From positions 73,972,541-74,036,540 of the forward strand of contig JAYGXS010000001.1 of NCBI GenBank assembly GCA_036362985.1: a stretch of DNA of 64,000 bases, given 5' to 3'. The notes beneath the pieces were generated by a model, which had not been told where the DNA came from, made no database searches, and worked only from the letters and a program-made list of their open reading frames with translations. Shown one piece after another: positions 1-12,000 of the stretch. Source of the stretch: Ligula intestinalis. Lineage: Eukaryota; Platyhelminthes; Cestoda; Diphyllobothriidea; Diphyllobothriidae. Numbering within the stretch: position 1 is the stretch's first letter; each line of letters opens with the position of its first letter. Both the position numbers and the translations under genes were made by a program.

Positions 1-437
1 TCTATAACACGATTTGATATGGCAAACGCCCCATTACGTTTTCGTGTGGTTTAATGCGCTAATGCAAATGTGGTATTTTGTTTTATAGCCGACTGATTTT
101 ATAAATAATCTCCTATCATTATTTACCATGTGATACTTAGAGGCGAGGAATAATTTATTCAGATGCAGTGGCGACTCACGCCTGTATTGGTCAATAGTAA
201 ATCGGACTTGTGAAATCTCTACCTCACTCTCTTTCTACACCAGTAATCTTCCAGGAAAAAAAGACCGGGTTCGAACGTGGACAAAGTTACTCACAAAGCT
301 TAGGACCCCATCCGCGCATGCCATACACCTACTGGTGTCAGCAGCAGAGACAACATAAATTGCCAATACAAGCGAACATGCGTGTTCCAGGAGGCAATTG
401 AGAAGAATAAGACTCGATCGCTGGGACAATACGTTTA

Positions 438-485
438 TTCGCCTGACGTTTCGACATCCGTCGCGGATTCATCATCAGAGACATG
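438..485 (-). ncRNA. Hammerhead ribozyme-like motif (family A, inverted terminus)
   Basis: On the - strand: CUGAUGA, then a stem (AUCCG/CGGAU with a CGA loop), then GAAACGUC and AGGCG. GAA plus the self-complementary ACGU plus C gives core, minimal stem III and cleavage site. Stem I UGUCU/AGGCG pairs with two G-U wobbles. The base of stem II is imperfect. Confidence 0.65.
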
Positions 486-600
486 AGTAGGACACAGTTG
501 CAGAAACGGGTAATGCATGCACAGAAGTTTGCAGTATTTATAGGATACAGTCATTGCTGCAAACATACAGCGACAATTAACGTTAATTGTCTTCGCGCGC

Positions 601-1110
601 GTGGGTAGTTTGTTGGACGGCAACCATAAGACGTCAGATAATGAAGCCGAAAACCCACTGCTACGGCAAGAAACATCTGGGGTCGTCTACAGGATCTGGT
701 GCAGTTGCGGTCAAAGCAACTATGTCGGAGAAACTGGTAGATTTCTCAAGACGCGAATTTCCGAACACGCGGCAGCAGTGCGGGGAAATGATGCCAATTC
801 TCAAGTTGCGGCTTATTCGACGAGACCCGGTCACACCTTCAAATTTGATGAGGCCGAAATTCTCGCAAGAGGGGACAATCGGGTGAGCCGAGAACTACTT
901 GAGTCATGGTTCACGGGCCCCAATCCATCAACAAGTGCAACGATTTGCCCAATCCATATTCAATCCTGAGATTCAATTTGGCCAAAGCAAGCAGTCACTT
1001 GAGGAACGGGGCAGGCCACCGCCTCATCTTACGCCAACACCAGAAAGCCAGATGGCCGAGCAATCATCACACCTGAGCCCACCGCTCGTGATAAAAGTTC
1101 AACAGGCCAG
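601..1110 (+). pseudogene. PLE GIY-YIG endonuclease fragment with frameshift
   Basis: Residues VVYRIWCSCGQSNYVGETGR and TRISEH show the GIY (here VVY), YVG and Arg elements of a PLE GIY-YIG nuclease, followed by HTFKFDEAEILARG and RELLESWFTGP. The frame breaks near 915-920 where this copy has a run of four C against five in the copy at 55.0 kb; the coding sense continues in the next frame as INKCNDLPNPYSI. No RT domain is attached. Non-functional. Confidence 0.8.
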
Positions 1111-1255
1111 AGCCCGCGGGCAGTACAACAAACTACCCACGCGCGAGAAGACAATTAACGTTAATTGTCGCTGTATGTTTGCAGCAATGACTGTATCCTA
1201 TAAATACTGCAAACTTCTGTGCATGCATTACCCGTTTCTGCTACTGTTTCCTTCT

Positions 1256-1305
1256 CATGTCTCTGATGATGAATCCGCGATGGATGTCGGAACGTCAGTC
1301 AGATA
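1256..1305 (+). ncRNA. Hammerhead ribozyme-like motif (family A, 3' terminus), decayed
   Basis: CUGAUGA, stem AUCCG.../...GGAU, then GGAACGUC and AGUC. The invariant GAA has become GGA relative to the copies at 438 and 55333, so this copy is probably inactive. Confidence 0.5.
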
Positions 1306-2696
1306 AAGGTATTGTCCCAGCGATCGAGACTTCTTCTTCTTCACAACATTAATTGGTTGCAGAGGTGTGGGTCTTGGCGTACATTTTCCTCCGGCCTGCT
1401 GCATTGTGTCTGAATCTGTTTGAAGAGCGTTATCACACAACTTCGTTTGTGAGCTACCGGGTGGTGGCTGCAAAACTGAGAACTCGTGTGGTGTTTATTG
1501 CCTTTCCGTAAAAAAACGGTCGTCTCACTTTTACTACTGAGGTTTCGCTTAACGAGGACCTCAAGGAAAGACAACTGCCTTCATTGTCTTTTTGCCTCGT
1601 GAATTATATGTCAGGAAAGCTGCTATTGCACTTTTATGAAAGGTGTCATCACATGGGCTTGATAAAGTACGGCGAAGCAAATCATCATCACCACCAGCAG
1701 CAACTTTTATTTTTTATCTTTCAAAAACACGTGGTTGCTCTTAATTTAATTTAAAATATTTCCTGTGCAAAAAAACAAGTCGTGTGTAAAGAGCGTTCGC
1801 TACTTCACTTACAAATTTACAAATCATTTATTCGAATTCTAGGCTAGCGAGTATACTTTTGCTTTCCATAAACTTTCGTCAGCCCTTTACATTTATATTG
1901 TTATGTGCACCCAAAAAACCTCGTCAAGGCGCCGCAGTTACCATGACCGAAAGCTGCCAATTCAGCCGCCTGCAGCTAATTACCTTTGCGGGCGGCCAGT
2001 ACCCCTGACGCGGATCAGATAACTGATCGAAATTTTATTTCGCCCTCTGTTTCCTTTGTTTCCTCTTAACCCGCATGTTTGACTTCGGTTCATAACAATA
2101 TAAATGTAGAGGCCTGATGAGGATTTATCAAAATCGGACGTATGCTCGTCAAGTTATCTCTTGAAATTTTCATTGGAGATTTTCGCATTTATCTATTTGC
2201 TTCGATTACCCTTCCCTCATCAGTTACTGATGGAAATGTACCATTTTATAGAAACCCGAATTCCTGCCTCCGAAAAATTCATCAGCCCGTTTTTAAAACC
2301 CAAACCCAGATTCTTGAATTTCATGTGACATCGGCACGATTATAATGCTCCAACAAAATAGCAATCTCAGATAAGAGTGGCGGTCTGTCGACAAAGAAGA
2401 ACTTTAGTAGGCAAGAAATAGCAGTATGTCATGACTTGACTCTACCAAACATGCAGTTGTGTGTTATGAATTGTATGTGCGACCAAACGGACTCACGGGA
2501 TACACTAGTCTATCTACGTTGAGTTTGCGTGAACTCTTAACCAGTAGCGTGTTGCTCGCGTTAGATGCTGGCTCAATTCGCTTCAAACTCCGCGCCAAAT
2601 CATCGGCTTGGCTAGGGTTTGCCATTGAGAGAGAATACCGTGGAGAATCAGGCTAATTCAGTTTGGTTCCTCTGCTTACATATTTCAACAGGGAGG

Positions 2697-2800
2697 GCTT
2701 CGTAGCTCAGTTGGTTAGAGCGTTGGCTTTACTAAAGCCTTCCCCTTGTGGGTTCAAATCGCATAGATGCCGCCAGGTTTTTCACAAGTAGGCCAAATGT
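2697..2800 (+). repeat. tRNA-derived SINE, copy 1
   Basis: Contains an A-box-like GTAGCTCAGTTGGTTAGAGC and a B-box-like GGTTCAAATC at tRNA spacing, a hairpin GGCTT...AAGCC in the anticodon position, and a tail GTTTTTCACAAGTAGGCC shared with copies at 23.7 and 39.2 kb. Repetition and sequence decay favour a SINE over a functional tRNA. Confidence 0.65.
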
Positions 2801-2854
2801 ACTATATTTATGGTGAGTTTCATATATGTATGCCCTTTTTCTTCCATATGACAG

Positions 2855-3074
2855 GCTGTAGAGGTTCCACAGAAATCGGATCTCGAGTCTTGTGGTCCCG
2901 GTCTCATAGCGCTGCTCTCCTTCCTGGAGGCGCTAGCGCAGAGTGCATCGGACGGCCGTGTCATTGTCAGTCCAAAGCAAGGAACAGGGACAACCCCTCC
3001 GTCTGACTCTGACTCCGCATCTCCTGATGGCTGTCTTCGATTCATTATTCTCAACCCTGGTCGCTATCTTCAAG
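2855..3074 (+). CDS. DDX11: DDX11-like helicase exon a (first exon in window)
   Basis: Open frame between acceptor ...ATGACAG and donor CAAG/GTAATT. Encodes 73 residues plus the first base of a split codon. It contains [14 protein letters not shown] and [13 protein letters not shown], which match the DDX11 stretch preceding the helicase 2 domain. A Ser/Asp/Thr-rich loop (residues about 41-57 of the exon) is longer than I expect for vertebrate DDX11. Starts in phase 0. A tRNA-derived SINE ends about 60 bases upstream of the exon. Confidence 0.85.
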
Positions 3075-6000
3075 GTAATTAGGTCTCCTTGTGGCTGCAA
3101 CATAATATATTTGCGGCTTCATTTGCCCTCTTTTCGTGATGGATATTCACATTGTGGACATATCTAATCCTTGCGGCTTCTTTTTGGGTGGTTTTCTATC
3201 GCGGCTTGCCTAAAAAAGTTTGCTCTCTCCATGGCCTACGCCGTCTACTGCGGAATTTCTATAGCACTTAGTTGTCTGCTCCCTACCAAGTAGCTGACTT
3301 GATGGGTAGTGGTTTCTGATTGCAGAAACGGTGCGCGGAATAACCGATAACCGAGAAGTCAGGACGCCGTAGACTGGAATGATAATCCCTGGCTCACTTT
3401 CCTAATGCGGTTGTCTGATGACGACCTGGAAATCGAGAGATGATAATGATTTCTGTTTCTGTGTATTCTTGGCATATTTTTCTAGTATCGGTTACTCCTC
3501 ACTACTCGAATGCCGCGCGGACTCCGGACTAGCACTCCAGGACGAGATGGGACGTGCAAATTTCGTTCTAGCATAACGCGATACCTGTAAATGCAAGATC
3601 GACGTGAATTTTAGTGCTCTTCTGACCATCTGCCGTATCATCATGAGGTTAAGGGGAAAATAATTCATATCACTTAAAAGTTACAGTTCTTGCCTAACTT
3701 CGATGTTGTTGTGCACAAGAGCACTTGTTTCCTCTGTATGTTGACTCATCCTCTGCTCACATGCTCGCAAAACAAACTAACAGACTTGATAGCCTCGAAT
3801 TTCGAGAATACTTCACAAGCATAGGCCAAATAGAGCTGCAAGATAGGTTACGCACCAATGAGTAAGGGACTAGAGCTTCCGTTGTGGTCAACTTTTCTTT
3901 TATCTCAATCCAAGGCGACCTAATATTAAATCCTGAACCCCTTTTTATTGAGGTTAATGGAAATCTTATTGAGAGCTTGATCGTCGTTGTCGACAGTGTC
4001 CACTGCGGGCTTCACGGGACCCAGGGGCGGGGACTTGCGCGTGAACTAGGTTATTGTGGTAGTAGACTTTCACAGCGTCTACCACATTCCCTCATTCACC
4101 TGGATCCGGCCTCACAACGGGATCGAAAAGACCAGGGATAGAATCGGACGTGGGGGTTGTCGAAGCTAAGCAGCCCATCTCTATGCCTTGTTAGCGCGCG
4201 ATGGAACAGGATTTTACTGAGGAAGGAACGGGGTGGCTTGGAGCCCAGCTAAGTGGGAGTGCCATAGAGACCACATTAAGAAGGTGCCATCATAGCCTGA
4301 CCTTCCGTCCTGAGAGGGGAACCGCGTTAACCAGTCGGTTGACAACCTTCCAGTCCACCGCGTTTAGCACACCGTGGCAGATTTAAGCGCGTCGAAATTT
4401 CCTATATTGGGAAATATTGATATGCCTAAAGATTCGGGGTCCAGATCTGTAATTGCGTTCATCGTCTCTCAGAAGAGGAAAGGGAAGAAAGGGCGGGTTT
4501 GTGGACCAAATTATATTGGAACTGGGGGAGGCTAGCAAGCATATTGACTCGCCTACGACTACGCTGACCGCAGAGGGGGCGAAGGTGACGCAAACTCGCC
4601 AGCAGCCAACCTTCGGTAGGCCCAATTGTAGTCGGTAGCGAACCGGCAGATAAAAGTTCGCGCGTTTAGCACGGATATAATACGAGGCATACGGCAAGGC
4701 TGGCTAGCTCAAGACCACCAGACGCAGCAACTACAATACTCTTACGATGTAAGCGAGAAAGGTTACGAAGCGTCGGTTCAAGTATAATTTGATCCACAAA
4801 CCCGCTCCCTTTTCTTCTTCCTCTTCTTTGGGAGACTATGAACGCGATTGGTTAATATATACTGAGTGCTGTGAGTACGTAATATTCACAGTTACAACGA
4901 ACTCTATCTCTTCTCTTCCCCGGGCAATAGTCTACTGTTCGAGCTGGTCAGTCAGCTGATGCGGGATTGGCCGCAGGTTGCCACCCCTTTCCCCCAACTG
5001 TAGCACTTTTCATGGGCGCACAGTCCGAAGAACGCCTCCTGTGCTCTTACCTAGTCCTTCTGCTGATTCAGCCCTTCCGCCCCTTAGCCCGTAGAAAGGA
5101 TATTGAAATGCAATCAAAAGAGAATTTTTACTACCCATATTATAGCTTTTTGGCTGCAGAAAGCGCATATCATGTGTGCATTGTTTATTCTAAGCCCAAT
5201 ACCTGTCTGCAATTCATCTCATGCAACCGAAATGTCCCCGTCCTTGAATTACCATAAGACGCTAACGTTTTAAAGTAATTTTTATGAGCGAGTCGAAGAG
5301 TTCATGGCGGACAGGCGTGGCGAGAGCGGAGGAAGCGGCTTTGGCTCGATTCAATAGTTTCTGACAGATTACCGTTTTTATGCCAGCTTGGTTTCTAAAA
5401 AGACATTTGTTTGTCTGTGTGCTGCTCAAAGCAATAAGCACCAGCCGTATGTCCATCGGATGACATCGGTGGGCTCTGGCTACCGCAAAAGACTGTTATT
5501 TTAGGTACTCTTTCATGTCTGCAATCACCCTCCCCCCTCCTCCTTATCTGAAGTCTTCCTTGTCCAATTGAAAATGGAAGCATTTGGTGGGACACTTGCG
5601 CGGCACTTATTAGCCAATCCCCTTCTGTTTGCAATATCCATTTCCAAGCAGTTAACGTTTAAATCTGTCTGAAACCGGAATGAGGCAACATCCTTTATCA
5701 GACCTGTCGGTCAGCTAAAGACCTGACAACGTTGGTCACTTGAAAACTTGGCACAAACATGTGTTGTGAGAAGACAATGTTTCAAAAGAAACATTGATAC
5801 TTCATATACAGGTTGTCCTTATTGAATTCGTTTTATCCCGACCACTTCTGCGGTCAGCTGCTGGTCCTTTGTTTTGACATATGGTGGCAACCTAGGGCCA
5901 CAGGGATTCCCTTCAGAGTATAATCCGTTAGTCCTGTGATGACAATTTATATTAGAAGGGACGCGGGCAAAATTATATTTTTGAGTTTTATAGCTGAATG

Positions 6001-9000
6001 CTCATCGATGGGTTACGGGACCCAGTCATCCTGTCCTGCCTTGTGGCTCAATCTCAAGCCCAGCTAGCAGCTCCACAGTGGCTAGTATTATAGGCAAAAT
6101 GAGATTGCCTACATAAAAAATGGAGACTGAAATGACAGTTTCTGGCACATTAGCCGTCATCATTCAGCCACCCCTAATGCTAGGTAGTGTACTACTCGTG
6201 GCCCAACCCGGCGACCTGTTGGGTAGAAGTTAAACAGTCTAGTCTACTGCGCCGTGGACTCTTTACTGGTTGTTTTAGATCGGTTGTATTGATGTTGGTT
6301 GAGGAACTCCCCCCCGATCGATTACAAGGCTCACTAGCCCCGTTATGTTTTAGTGCTCCCTCTCGGCCCCGCCAGGAGCCGCAGGGTGGCATGTGGTCTA
6401 GGCAGATGAACTTTGCGGACAAAGATTTGGAGTCCTCTGCCAGTTGTAGCTTTCACAGACATGGTTCGAGCACAAATCAGTTGCTTTGGGTTCTGCCGGA
6501 TTTCGGTCCTGCCCTCTTTAAGCTCTTACTTTAACCTTTTCCATATTTGTGCTTTGGTCTTTTCTGCTTGTTATACAAACACGGGGATAGACGTGTTGCC
6601 AATGAAGGAGCTAATGTGAAGGTCGTTGTGAAGCGTTTCGTCAGCCAAGTAAAACAGCTTACTTCTGCAATTTATTGACGGCTTTATCGTTGAGCCCGGT
6701 GTGGCACCAAGTCCTATATATGGCTGGTTTTATTGACGTGTTCTCGGGTTGATCTAAATGAGTGTTACCGTGATAGGCGACAAGATGTGCGGACTTCAGA
6801 CGAGCAAGTCACAGCGATTGACCTTTAGTCTAGCACGTACCAGACGCACAGTAGATGACCTAACTCATGCAATGTTGCAATTTAAACTTTGAGTATTTTA
6901 ACATCTATTTAGTCTTGGTGTTTTGATTTGCTGAATGAATTTGAGGCTCAAGCGGACACTAATGGACACTACATTTTCTATGTTGTTTATTGGCGGAAAA
7001 TGAGCAAAATTTGGACGAAATCGGAGGGTTTCGGATATCCAAGAAAGTTCCAATGATATTTTATATTGTAGAACAAAACCTTCTGTTTTGTGTGTTTTGC
7101 TGTAAGCGAAAATTAATATATGCAAGAAGGGTTTCAAATAAATGTCTTCAGGAACCGGAAAATGTGATCTCAAGTCGCAAAAAAATCAAGTGAAGGCCAA
7201 TCTGAGGAACCTGATTGTTTTCAGAAAAAAATGAACAAATTCAGCTTTAAAAATGTCATTTTTGGAACATTATTGACTTTTTCGGTTACAAAACGCAGTA
7301 CTAAACCTGATTGTAAAATGAGACCATAAATACATGTATTTATGTATTATGCTGCATATGGTCTCCACAAGAAATTAAGTCAAATGGAAGCATTTGCTAC
7401 GATACCTTATTTGAATAATATAGTTTACGATTCTGCTTAATTTAGAACGAAGCGGATAAATGATCAGCAGTTTTTGCATTTGCAAACCTCTAACGATGCC
7501 TAAACGTAAAAAAAATGACCAGGAAAAGACCTAATACAAAGAGGAAGCATGGTTTTTCGTTTGCAGCAAAAATCTTATCAGTAACTTTCAAGGAATGCAA
7601 AAATCCTGTTAGACTTCCTAATCTTACCTTGACTTACCCTTGAAAAAATTAAATGTCACAGAACGTCATTAGGGAAATATCTAATCAAAGCGCAGTTTGA
7701 AGGGGCGATTTATTAGGGAACCTTTCAATCGATTTTAGACCTATTATTTGGCGGCTTTTGTTGTGAACTTTTATTTTTTCATCGGTAGGGAATTACGTTT
7801 GGGTAAGTCCAAAAATATGACCCAAACGGTCATGGGCATTTGAAAAAATTTTCAAAGACTCATTAGTTCGTTAAATGTTTTTATGACATTCTATTTTGAC
7901 GGTTTTGATAAACATATAGAGCAGAATCTTAACCAATGTCTTATAGATTGAAGCTAGTGAACATTATGAAACATTCATTAGTATTTATTGACGGTAATAC
8001 CTTAAGTACTTTGACAAAAGGAAAGTTCTCCTGAACTTCAAAAAAATGCTTTGTTAACAAGTTCAACCAACAATTCTATATACATTTCTTATTCTCGGTT
8101 AAAGCGATTTTTCACGTTTTATGTGTTTGTCATTTTATAAAAATTTGGTATTGCTAAGCAAATTTAAATAATTTTTCATATTTCTCCAAAAGTTTTTCAT
8201 TATCTCTTCAACGTTTTTGTATATCACTTAGCGCCTGTTTGCGAGTGATTGTGAGTCCTTCGTAGATTTCTGAAATTTGTATAAAGTAGGTCAGGCACTG
8301 CATGCACTGATATCGAGTCCAAAAAGCCCTCTTTCGCGTCGACGTGCTGAGCGACGTCAAGCTAAACTGCGAGCCGAAGGGTTCAGAGTTGTTTTATTTT
8401 TGTCTGTATGTGATCGAATCCTAGGTCACGAGTTTATCTTTGCAGCCACAAAGATAATCTCCCAGGCCATCAGAAGCAAGACAAGCCGGCATTGATTGAT
8501 GCTCGGGCCTCTGAAGAGACCACAGTTGATCGATAAACCTATCTGGCGTCGGCATACAGAGCCCTGCGCAGTCATCTCCGCGTTGCCGTTACTGATGTTT
8601 GATTGGCTCTTGCCCGCTGTAACTGTTTCTCGCTTTTTTTAACGCTTTTATCTCTGACACTGGAATGCAGTAAGGGTTTGAAAGCTCAGATAAACAAAGG
8701 AATGATCGATCTGTCAGGTTTGCTCTCTAGATTTCATTTACGAGTGTCGCGGTTTTCTACGAGTTTAGGCATTTTCACAAATGCAAGTGAGCAAGTGAAT
8801 ATAACTAGAAGTGATTTGTGGCCGGAGTTGTTTCTCACAAAAGGGCACTTCTAGTCGGTTCAAACGCGAGTTAATACCTCCATTAAGTCCGATACGTCAA
8901 CCGCGATTTTCCTACGAGCTTGCATCTTTTGTTTTGCACCTATTGTCACAATTTTTATTCCCACTCGACGAACAAATATCATAGAAATGGGAAATGCCGT

Positions 9001-12000
9001 AAATATAATAGCACTTTCCTTTATATGTTACATTTATTAACCTCATGTTTTTCTACTCAGCCCTAGGTGGGTGGCAACTTTCGACGGACCAAAATCTCGT
9101 CTGTTGACTCACAGTGTCACCCGGCTGAGGAAAGTAAAACAATTATTAATTATAGTAAGGATTGTTTATGTACCATCCTCCCTACAGCGGACGTTAGCCC
9201 AGAAACCGTTTGCAGTGGAAGGACCTTTGCTTCAAATTCCAGATAAATTGAGGTTAGGCTTAGCGTTAAGGTTGGGTCTAAGGTAAGGGGTAGTGTTAGG
9301 TTCCATAGTTGAGACTACGCTTTAGGGTTCCGAAGTATTCGTTTTTTTATAAAAAGATTTCTTCCAATTCAAAATTTATGGCGAAATCTTTACCTAAGTG
9401 AGCACAAAAGGAGTATTTTTACACTTTGTCTAAAAACTATATTTGGATTTATGAAGCCATCAAAAATCAATGAATAAAGCGCATGTTACTTAACTAGTCG
9501 CTTTTTACAGTGCATAGTTTTTGCATTTAGCCGGAAAGTAGCTCGTACCAACGCCGGCATTGTGAGGGGACTGATATATCCTGCGGTCATGCCACAAAAT
9601 GATGAATATTACAACCACATTTAAGTAATTTGTTTTTCGAAACGAAAACACATTTCAGAAGTCTTTTTTTGCTTTCAATGAACTAGTACATCTATTCTAA
9701 GTCTGAACTAGCGACTGGAATCTCCGTCTTCTCTGTCAACAGTCCTTTAAAATTACAAAATAACGTTCTTCAGACTCTTTTGACATGCTGGAAAACAGCA
9801 TAAATCTGGTGAACTTTAGGCTCTACGACATGCGCTGCAGTTAGGATTTCTCTCACGTGAGAGGAGGGGTGTTTTTATGCCCTCACGTTTCTCTCACATT
9901 TTATGCCACAACAGTGGAGCGTTGTAAGGCTAGATAGACGCTCACCGACGGGTTACGGAACTCTCTCGTCCCGATGCGCTTTGGGGCTCACTCATGAGCC
10001 TAGCCAGCAGCCGCTCATCGGCGGAGACTGAAATTACGATTTATGGCTTGTTAACTGTCATTAGCCAGTCATACGGAACACCATGCGGTGCACCACCCAA
10101 AACCCGCTACCTGTGCGCTAATAGGTCAGAAATGGCAATTCAAGTCTCTCTTGTCGTTGTTGGCTATTTGATTTTGCCTATAATATGCTAGCCACTGAGC
10201 AGCTGCGGGCAGGGCTCACAAGTGAGCCTCAAAACCAGAAATGACTATTGCAGTCTGCATTGTCTTTGTTGGTGATGTTTTTTTCGTGTGCATATGAATT
10301 TGTACGCCTGTAAAATTCCGAACAGAACGCGAAAAGTACCTTTGCAATTATGGCGCTTTTCGCCGTAGTGGTAGAGGACTGTTGTGTTCCCAGAAGGTAC
10401 TTTGCTTTCCAAAAGGCAGTTCAACCGGCTAATAGAGCAGCCTGTTGAGCAGACCTATCTAGCTTCCGTATTTTTTCCGACTAGATAAGCACCAGTAGGC
10501 TGCCATTTTGTTAAGTTTTTACAAGCACCGGTCATCGTGAATAGTTAGTAACAGACATGGGGCATGCGTGGTCTGTGTGCGAGTTAATGACGATCGGTCA
10601 TCTCGATTGACTCAGATGCCACTAACGTGTAATATTCCTCCATCCCACTACCACCTTCCTTCCAGTCTTTGTTAACTACGAGTACTTTATGCGCCCCTCT
10701 TAGTGAACTGATCGCTACTTGATGAGACACCAGACTTACTCGGTGGTCAGAAGGAAAACAGGGGTTGATCTTAAAATTTGTTAACCCCCGAAGATGACTT
10801 TAAGGTGACAGGTTTTTTAAGCAATGTTCTGATATCTGGTAAACAGGTGGGCTCTTGCTTCGTCGCCGGTGAAGTTTAGTGTGTGTCTGACCGTCCTGCA
10901 CACGGCGATAAGGGAGCTTTGTTTTGCACTCATAAATGACACCACATTGCACGTGCTAACCCACATGTGTCCAGTTAGTTTAAGTGAGCTAAGCTGCTGA
11001 GCCGTCCAAAAAAGAAGTCTGGAATTGCCAGTTCTGCCAGTTCTACCAATTTTGATATTCCAGATACCGAAACCGTCAAGACAACGAGACCGTGGATTAG
11101 AGCGTTCGAATTCTAACCAACAGGTCGCGGGCTCGAGCCTCGCCCATTACACACTACGTGGCTGCTAGTGGGGCTCGTGAGTAAACCCTAAAGCAGAGTG
11201 GCACACGTGCCTTCCGTAGCGCTATCGGTGAGCACCCCACTACCGCTTATTGAAGGGCATGTGACATTCACCATCTTGCACAGCTATAGTTTTTAACTTT
11301 TTCTTATGGCTACCCCAGTAACCAAATCGGCACTTCAAATGTTTTGCGACCGATTACTCGACGGCCGTTAGTTTGTTTCAATAAACCAGTACAGCTTAAA
11401 CGCAATCACACAATTTGGAACACTTTAAATTAGATGATTTAGAAGGACGGAAAATGTAAACTGAGAGCTTTGGTTAGCTATTCCAAGTTACTTGATTATA
11501 GCCCGTAATTACCAAGCAAAATTGGCATGAAAGTACGAAAAATATATCGTTAACTCCGACTCTCATGATGACCACAACTGAAGAAGTAATAGAAGTTGAC
11601 AACATTTACTTTCTTTCTCCTAACGCTAAATGTATATCTAACGCCAAACCTAAGCCCTAACCCGAACCGCTAACGTTAATCCTAGTGGTAACAGTAAATG
11701 GAAGCATGACGAGGAACGAGTGAACCGTATGTGAGGGGTTAACTTAAGCCAACCCACGTTACGTAAATGGGTATTTCTTAGAAGTAGAGCTAGATGGGCT
11801 CCATATTCGATGATTATCAAACAAACTCATGAAGAATCACCATTAGCTTGAAGGCTGTTGAAAACCCTATTCGGCGTTTACCGAGCACCGGTTTTTGCAA
11901 GCGCCTGGCAGCCAACCCGAACTACCTCATTTTCGAGAGCTTTACAGATTTAGGGAATTGATTCAAACACTTAAAACGGAAAATAGCCTTCAAGCAAGAA

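Larger units (their letters stand above)
410..1330 (+). mobile_element. PLE copy (family A): inverted terminus, GIY-YIG endonuclease, direct terminus
   Basis: About 415-600 (- strand) and 1120-1325 (+ strand) are inverted copies of the same roughly 190-base terminus, each with a hammerhead-like motif; the internal part (601-1110, +) encodes a GIY-YIG endonuclease fragment. The reverse transcriptase is absent. Both termini include the palindrome TTAACGTTAA and the segment ATCCTATAAATACTGCAAAC, and end near CCAGCGATCGAG. The layout is typical of PLE copies with pseudo-LTRs in inverted orientation. Confidence 0.8.
1..2854. other. DDX11 upstream intron (partial): PLE copy, SINE, otherwise unrecognised
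   Basis: Presumed intron of the helicase gene. Holds the PLE foldback copy at about 410-1330 and the SINE at about 2697-2800. I see no exon, gene or named repeat in 1-400 and 1340-2690. Confidence 0.5.

Noticed and set aside
2115..2145. CUGAUGAGGAUUUAUCAAAAUC as a hammerhead
   Set aside because: GAA is replaced by AAA, stem I does not pair and the motif is not repeated elsewhere.
2699..2770. Functional tRNA gene
   Set aside because: Anticodon arm and acceptor stem do not fold canonically and the unit is repeated with a shared non-tRNA tail, so it was called a SINE.
3419..3450. GUCUGAUGACGACCUGGAAAUC as a hammerhead
   Set aside because: No stem II can form and no PLE terminus sequence surrounds it.
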